A stretch of DNA of 64,000 bases from Undaria pinnatifida. Taxonomy: Eukaryota > Sar > Phaeophyceae > Laminariales > Alariaceae. The stretch spans positions 14,600,935-14,664,934 of the forward strand of contig JABAKD010000021.1 in assembly GCA_012845835.1 (NCBI GenBank), written 5' to 3'. Made by a program: the position numbers and the translations under genes. Under the pieces are notes generated by a model, which was given only the letters and a program-made list of their open reading frames with translations, was not told the DNA's origin and did no database searches. Shown here in pieces: positions 59,220-64,000 of this stretch. Every line of letters starts with the position of its first letter. Position 1 is the first letter of the stretch.

Positions 59220-62200
59220 TCCTTGATGTAAAAAAATGATAGAGCGCCCGCTACTATCGTGAGGAGACGCCGGATGAAATCTTGTGAAAGATTTCGGTGT
59301 ATATGGGTTGACTTTCCCACACCTCAAACCAACCGCCGCTTTACGGTCAGGAAGAACTGGAGACGGACCCGCTCGTGTATGATGGCGACGCGTTAGCACC
59401 GCAGTCTTCTTGCTGCGCGACGCGTGCCTGGTGGGAACGTGCAAGGTGCAGGCTCCTATGTCATGGTTCAGGGGGGCAGCGTTAGGGGCGCGTGCCTCCA
59501 TTGTCGAGGTTGAGCCACGGCAGAGGGTCACGGCGTTGGAAGCACAGGTCCCCTTTGCCGAAGTCTGACCATGATCGAGGGGGGCGTCGCTGTGAGCACG
59601 CACCCCCTTCGTAGAAAATGGCACCTGGCTTGGGGGGGGCATGCTGGGAGCGCTGGTCCCACCGCCGGTACTACGCCATAAAGGTCGTCCTCAGGGGCGT
59701 AGGAGCCCGTGGGCTCTTAACAGAAACAATTTTTGCCGCGCCACGTGTAAGGCGAACGACCGGCACTCGAGCATCTTGCGGAAGCAAAGGAAGTGTCTCC
59801 GATAGAGCCGTCGGCGTACGGGTCGGGTGTGCCGTACCGCCGTCGCCGTGTCAGTTGCCGGCGCAAAAGGTACCTGGTTGGCGCACGTTCGGGTTTCCGC
59901 TTGCATTGTGGGTTGCCCCGAAGCGCTTCCCCAGAGCAGATACGGGAGCCGATGAGGCTGACGAGGGTGGGAAAGCACCGTGTTGACCAGGCGTGTATGT
60001 GCTGTTGTGGCTACCACTGTGACTGTTTGTCTGTCCCTGGTCCCGTGGATAACCTCGTGATTGGTTTGAACGATTTCGGCGATTTTTGTTGTTCGTTTGC
60101 GAACGAGAAGACGTTCCGTCGCGGCGGTAGCTAACCATACGTTCTTGCCACCGTCGGAAAGCGTCGTCGTCGCCGAGTTGGCCGAGTTCAGGGTTTATAC
60201 AGCCGCTTGCGTTGATAAAGGGAAGTCGACCGTTGCGCAAAGAGTGAGTATCTTCGTGACAGTTGAGGCAATGACACCTGTTTTCTCGCAGAGCAGCGGG
60301 CGGCGCGGGCGGAGGGCGTAAAGAGGCCGCTCCAGAGGGGAGGGTCGTCGGTCTTGAACGAGGCAATAACAGCGAAACCTTCTCAAAAGTGTTGTTGTTC
60401 TCGGGGCCAGCAGTTGGACATTTTGTCGAGCCAGGGGTCGGTGGAATCAGCAATCGGCATGACAATCGGATAATGGCTCGAACTCGTCTGACAAGAAGGC
60501 GACTGGGACGGCACTCAGCCCTGGCCGCGCCCACGAACGGCGGGTCGGGGCCCCGACGGGGCGGATGACCGTGATCTTGTCGATTAAGCAGGTACAGAAA
60601 TATGTTTTTCGCCGTTGACAGCAGGTGTCTTTTTGTGCGCCAAGTCACTAAAAGCTTTCCACATGGCATCTAACGAGGCATATGGCCGTGGGTCAGTAGC
60701 CTTCGAGCCAGGGTACAATGTATGCATGAGCTTCGGAAACTGCTCGTCTACCGCCATCCTAACCACCTCCAACACCCCATTCGTCCCCGGAGACAAAACA
60801 CGCTCACTCCCCGTCACGGCCGATACTAGCACACGAGACTCCCGACTGAAATCAGGAAAAAACCTGGCGTTACACACTCCAAAAGTATTCAACTTAGTGT
60901 AGCCTCAGGCTGTGTCGACCCGGTCGAAGTGCGTCACGAGCAGGCGTAGCAGGAGAGTGCTAGCCTCGGGCCCAGATGTTCCTCCGTCCAATGTTCTTGA
61001 CACCTGCCAACAGAAATCGTCGATGAAAGTGGTCATGCGAGCGGTCGTGAGCCTGTCAGGTGTTATGGCACGGTTGAATGCCAGGCGGAGGGGGTGGATC
61101 CAACCGAATACACATGTGGGCCCACGTACGCCTTCTTGGCAACGGTCGTCACAGCGCATGAGTATGCCAGTCATTGCAGACCGAACCAAACGCGTGAGTT
61201 GCTGTGTGCCGTCAGACTTGTTCAAAGAGGCGGGGAACGGTAGCAAGAAATGCGACATACGCCCTTGTAGGAGAGCTTAACATAGGCACGCCTAACAGAG
61301 TCATCAAGCGTGGATTTAGCTAGAGCCGCGGCGGTAGCAAGTTCGGCGGTACGCTCGCGGACAAAATGCGACGAAACAGGCTTGGTGCCGTCACCCGACC
61401 CAGTTCGTTTGCTCAGCCGTTCAGCGGAGGAGGCAATGTCCTCCAGGCAAGGAATTACTTGCCTCTTGCCGGCTACCACTGTCACCTACTTGCGGTCCGT
61501 GTTCCAGCTTGAAGACGAGCGGGAGGGGGATGGCAAGCCGTCCCAAGGTGAAGGTCTTCGTGCGCTGTTTTGCCGTCCTCCGGTGCCTCCTTTCGAGCTG
61601 CGACCACTGGCCCGGTTGGTTCGGGCCTGGTTGCTCCCTGTACGGCGCTATGGGCCACCACCAGTACCCGACGCTCCTCCCGCGCTTCCACCACTGCTGC
61701 CACCCCCGCGGTGGTTGTGGTGGCCACAACCCCCACCATTTTCCCCGCTTTCTCCACTCTGGCCGCCACCACCGTCGGAGTTACCACCTCCGCGGTTGCG
61801 ATCCCCCCGATCGCGGCAGCTACCGCGCCGCTGTTTGGTGGAGCGTCTTCCTTCCAGCGCTTCTTTCGGGGTTGGCTAGAAGACTGGGTCAGGGGCGTCG
61901 TCGTGGACCAAGGCGGGGGTAGGTGCTCACCTCATTCGACCGAAGGCGGATGTGTTTTCGCGGCGGGCCCAGACGGTTCCGCCCGAAACGTCTTCCGCCT
62001 TGAACGACGACCGTAGCTCTGACGTTAGGTGGGTTGTGGCCGCTGCTACCACCGCCCCCGCCAGATGCGCCGGGAACTCGATCCTCGGCGTGCTAGTTAT
62101 GTACTGGACGCTGCCAGACATGAAAGCGTCACCCCCGGGTCGTGTCTCCTGGGAGGCAACACCCAGCAAGCGCGCCGGGGAAGGGGTAGCTCGCGCCGGA

Positions 62201-62741
62201 GTCGACTTAACTGAGAGGGCAATGGCTTGGGGTGCCCTCTCTACCGCGCGGGACGCCTGGCAAGCAGCGACACTCGCCTGGTCGAGGGCTTGATCCTCGC
62301 GGCGTCGACGTTCGTCATCGTGCCGTCTGCGTTCCTCTCGCCGAAGCAGGTTCGCGTTGGCTACGTCGAGAGCTCTTTGGGCCCGGGAAATTTTAGACTC
62401 TGAGTCTGAGGGGCCGGCATGGGATCGCTGGTCTCCGTAGCTCTGGGGAAGGCGTTCTGTCGACCGCGGAGAGGCTGGGAATATTTATCGTTGTGATGTC
62501 CCCGCACCCGGTAGGAGGTTTTCCGCCTGCTCCTCGGGGACCGGCGAGTCGAGGCAGTCGGTCGGTCTCCAATGGGGTTTTCTCGTGTTGGAGTCACCAT
62601 CGTCGTCCAGGGTTTCGGCGCGTCCTACCCGTCTCGTTCGCGGGACCTCGAGCGTTCCCGTCCTTCTCCCGGGGCCTCCTGGATGGGGCGCGTTGAGGAC
62701 CGCAGCCTGCCCGAGTAACCCGCGTCGTCACTGGTAGACAT
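59220..62741 (-). pseudogene. Gag-like polyprotein of a retroelement, frameshifted
   Basis: Minus-strand coding remnant starting MSTSDDAGYSGRLRSS at 62741 and followed through several frame changes. In order: an Arg/Ser-rich N-terminus (RERSRSRERD); a charged coiled-coil-like stretch (ANLLRREERRRHDDERRRRE, ~62,300); a Gly-rich basic segment (~61,700); a helical capsid-like region (~61,480-60,600); and a C-terminal knuckle CLNCHEDTHSLRN near 60,270. The CCHC spacing is intact but the last Cys is Gly. A Ser/Asn/Arg-rich tail follows. No protease, integrase or reverse transcriptase is visible; below ~59,220 the sequence switches to another repeat family. Known retroelement Gags combine such parts; the exact superfamily is not determined. 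Confidence 0.6.
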
Positions 62742-63067
62742 GGTGCTGGTAGGGAGCGGGGGGGGGGTGGGGTGGGGGGGCGGGATTAGAACGACACGTG
62801 AAGAAGCTACGGAGACAGATATATTGTTGCGGTGTCCCTGCTGCAAGTAGCCGTATATCTGTGTTTCAGCAAACAGCAAGACATGGTCTTCGACTCCGTC
62901 CAGCATCAGTGATAGTAGCAACCACGCCAACTAGCCGTATAAAAGGAGTACAACGGTAAGAAGGGTACCAACCATCAAAACCGCAACAGAAGAGCAGCGC
63001 CCAGTCTGACCGTAGGGTATACGGGTAACGCCCGCACAAAACCAGGTATAAAAACACCTAAAAATCA
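62742..63067. other. Non-coding leader between satellite and Gag-like remnant
   Basis: Contains a G-run (62758-62780) and no open frame of interest. It lies upstream of the Gag-like start, so it could be untranslated leader of that element. Confidence 0.4.
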
Positions 63068-64000
63068 GGAGCACTGACCCTAACTGCAGTGCAGGGGTTG
63101 CAACCCAGTAAAGGTACGTCTGCAGCTATCGTTAAACAGGCTTCATTGAACGTAAGCGGGGAGGGTAGCGCAGGAAAGCGTCACCCAAAACGCCCACGCT
63201 CATCGTACCAAAACAGGCAGCATCTACCTTAGGTGCAGTGTAGGGGGGAGCACAGTAAAGGTTCGCCGAAGACGCCAACGTTCATCGTACCAAAACAGGC
63301 AGCATCTTCCCTAGGTGCAGTGTAGGGGGTAGCACAGTAAAGGTTCGCCAAACACGCCAACGTTCATCGTACCAAAACAGGCAGCATTTACCCTAGGTGC
63401 AGTGTAGGGGGTAGCACAGTAATTTTCGCCCATAACGCCGGTGTTCATCCCACCAAAACAGGCAGCATTTACCCTAGGTGTAGTGTAGGGGGGTAGCACA
63501 GTGAAGGGTCATCCAATACACCGGCACTCATCGCACCAAAACAGGCAGCATTTAACCTAGGTGTACTGTACGGGGGTAGCACAGTGAAGGGTCGCCCAAC
63601 ACGCCGACACTCATCGCACCAAAACAGGCAGCATTTGCATTAGGTGTAGTGTAGGGGGGTAGCACCGGGAAGGGTCACCAACACGGCGACACTCATCGCA
63701 CCAAACAGGCAGCATTTACCCTAGATGTAGTGTAGGGGGGAAGCACAGCTACGAGTCGCCCAGCACGCTGACACTCATCGCACCAAAACAAGCAGCGTCT
63801 ATCCCATGCACAGTGTAGGGGGGCAGCACAGTAAAGGGTCGTCTGACACGTCGACGCTCATCGAACCAAAACAGGTAGCATTGGCCCTAGGTGCAGTGTA
63901 AGGGGTAGCACCATGAAGGTTCGCCCCGCCAACCGTACAAAAAACAACGGGCAGCATCTGCTTCAATAGTAGTGTAGGAGGGGGTAGGACAGTAGAGGAT
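63068..64000. repeat. ~82-bp tandem satellite, about 11 units, running off the window
   Basis: The core GGCAGCATTTACCCTAGGTG recurs at about 63217, 63299, 63381, 63462, 63545, 63628, 63709, 63792, 63875 and 63951. Spacing is 81-83 bp except the last (76). Each unit also has a GTAGGGGGGTAGCACAGT block and CATCGYACCAAAACAGG. The 63,068-63,200 part is a more diverged start. The period is not a multiple of 3, so short reading frames in it are not genes. Confidence 0.92.

Noticed and set aside
61310..62016. Long plus-strand frames (up to 189 codons) opposite the Gag-like region
   Set aside because: Composition shadows of the Gly- and Arg-rich minus-strand coding region.
63311..63499. Repeat-containing short frame in the satellite
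   Set aside because: The 82-bp period is not divisible by three, so the frame cannot persist through the array.
63068..64000. CRISPR-like regular repeats
   Set aside because: Units are head-to-tail without unique spacers, and the window is eukaryotic.
1..64000. Integrated phaeovirus or other provirus
   Set aside because: No viral replication, capsid or kinase motif is visible; all decayed coding regions look like retroelements or are unidentified.

Overview
This is eukaryotic nuclear DNA: genes are split by GT–AG introns, one of them about 14 kb long, there is no operon structure, and most of the window is decayed transposons, minisatellites and trinucleotide tracts. The base composition is roughly balanced. 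The style of the main gene (one leucine-rich repeat per exon, a secreted LRR protein ending in a Gly-Asp-Pro-His domain) and the repeat landscape suggest a brown alga or another multicellular stramenopile. That taxonomic call is an inference; I found no rRNA, organelle or marker gene to settle it.

The centrepiece is a + strand gene that I assembled from splice signals and reading frame, about 8,133–34,134. It has 11 exons and 1,647 coding bases (548 aa). Every junction keeps the frame, and all ten introns are GT–AG. The product is a signal peptide, a Cys-containing LRR N-cap, four LRRs each on its own phase 2–2 exon of 72–81 nt, an LRR C-cap, a small EGF-like Cys module, and a ~300 aa C-terminal domain with a CGDPH motif resembling VWD/root-cap-like extracellular domains. 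It is probably a secreted recognition or matrix protein.

The introns of this gene hold the mobile DNA. Intron 5 (13,162–27,027) carries a Copia fragment between ~300-bp direct repeats, a hAT-type MITE with a perfect 8-bp target duplication, a LINE 3' end with a (CAA)n/(CTA)n tract, and one arm of a ~4-kb inverted repeat. The other arm lies just downstream of the gene (35,575–40,356) and is split by a LINE endonuclease remnant. The two arms bracket exons 6–11. Intron 10 holds a second hAT MITE, GGGTC-type minisatellites and a tRNA-like SINE.

From 40 to 59 kb the sequence is a patchwork of repeat families in direct and inverted copies: LINE 3' ends, G/C-tract minisatellites, Helitron-like hairpin termini, SINE heads and a TIR MITE. 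Within it, at about 49.4–51.8 kb on the minus strand, is a second multi-exon gene of unknown function with a local exon-tail duplication. From 59.2 to 62.7 kb (minus) lies a frameshifted Gag-like polyprotein with a damaged CCHC knuckle, and the window ends in an ~82-bp tandem satellite (63.07–64.0 kb). The first 8 kb contains no gene I can support.
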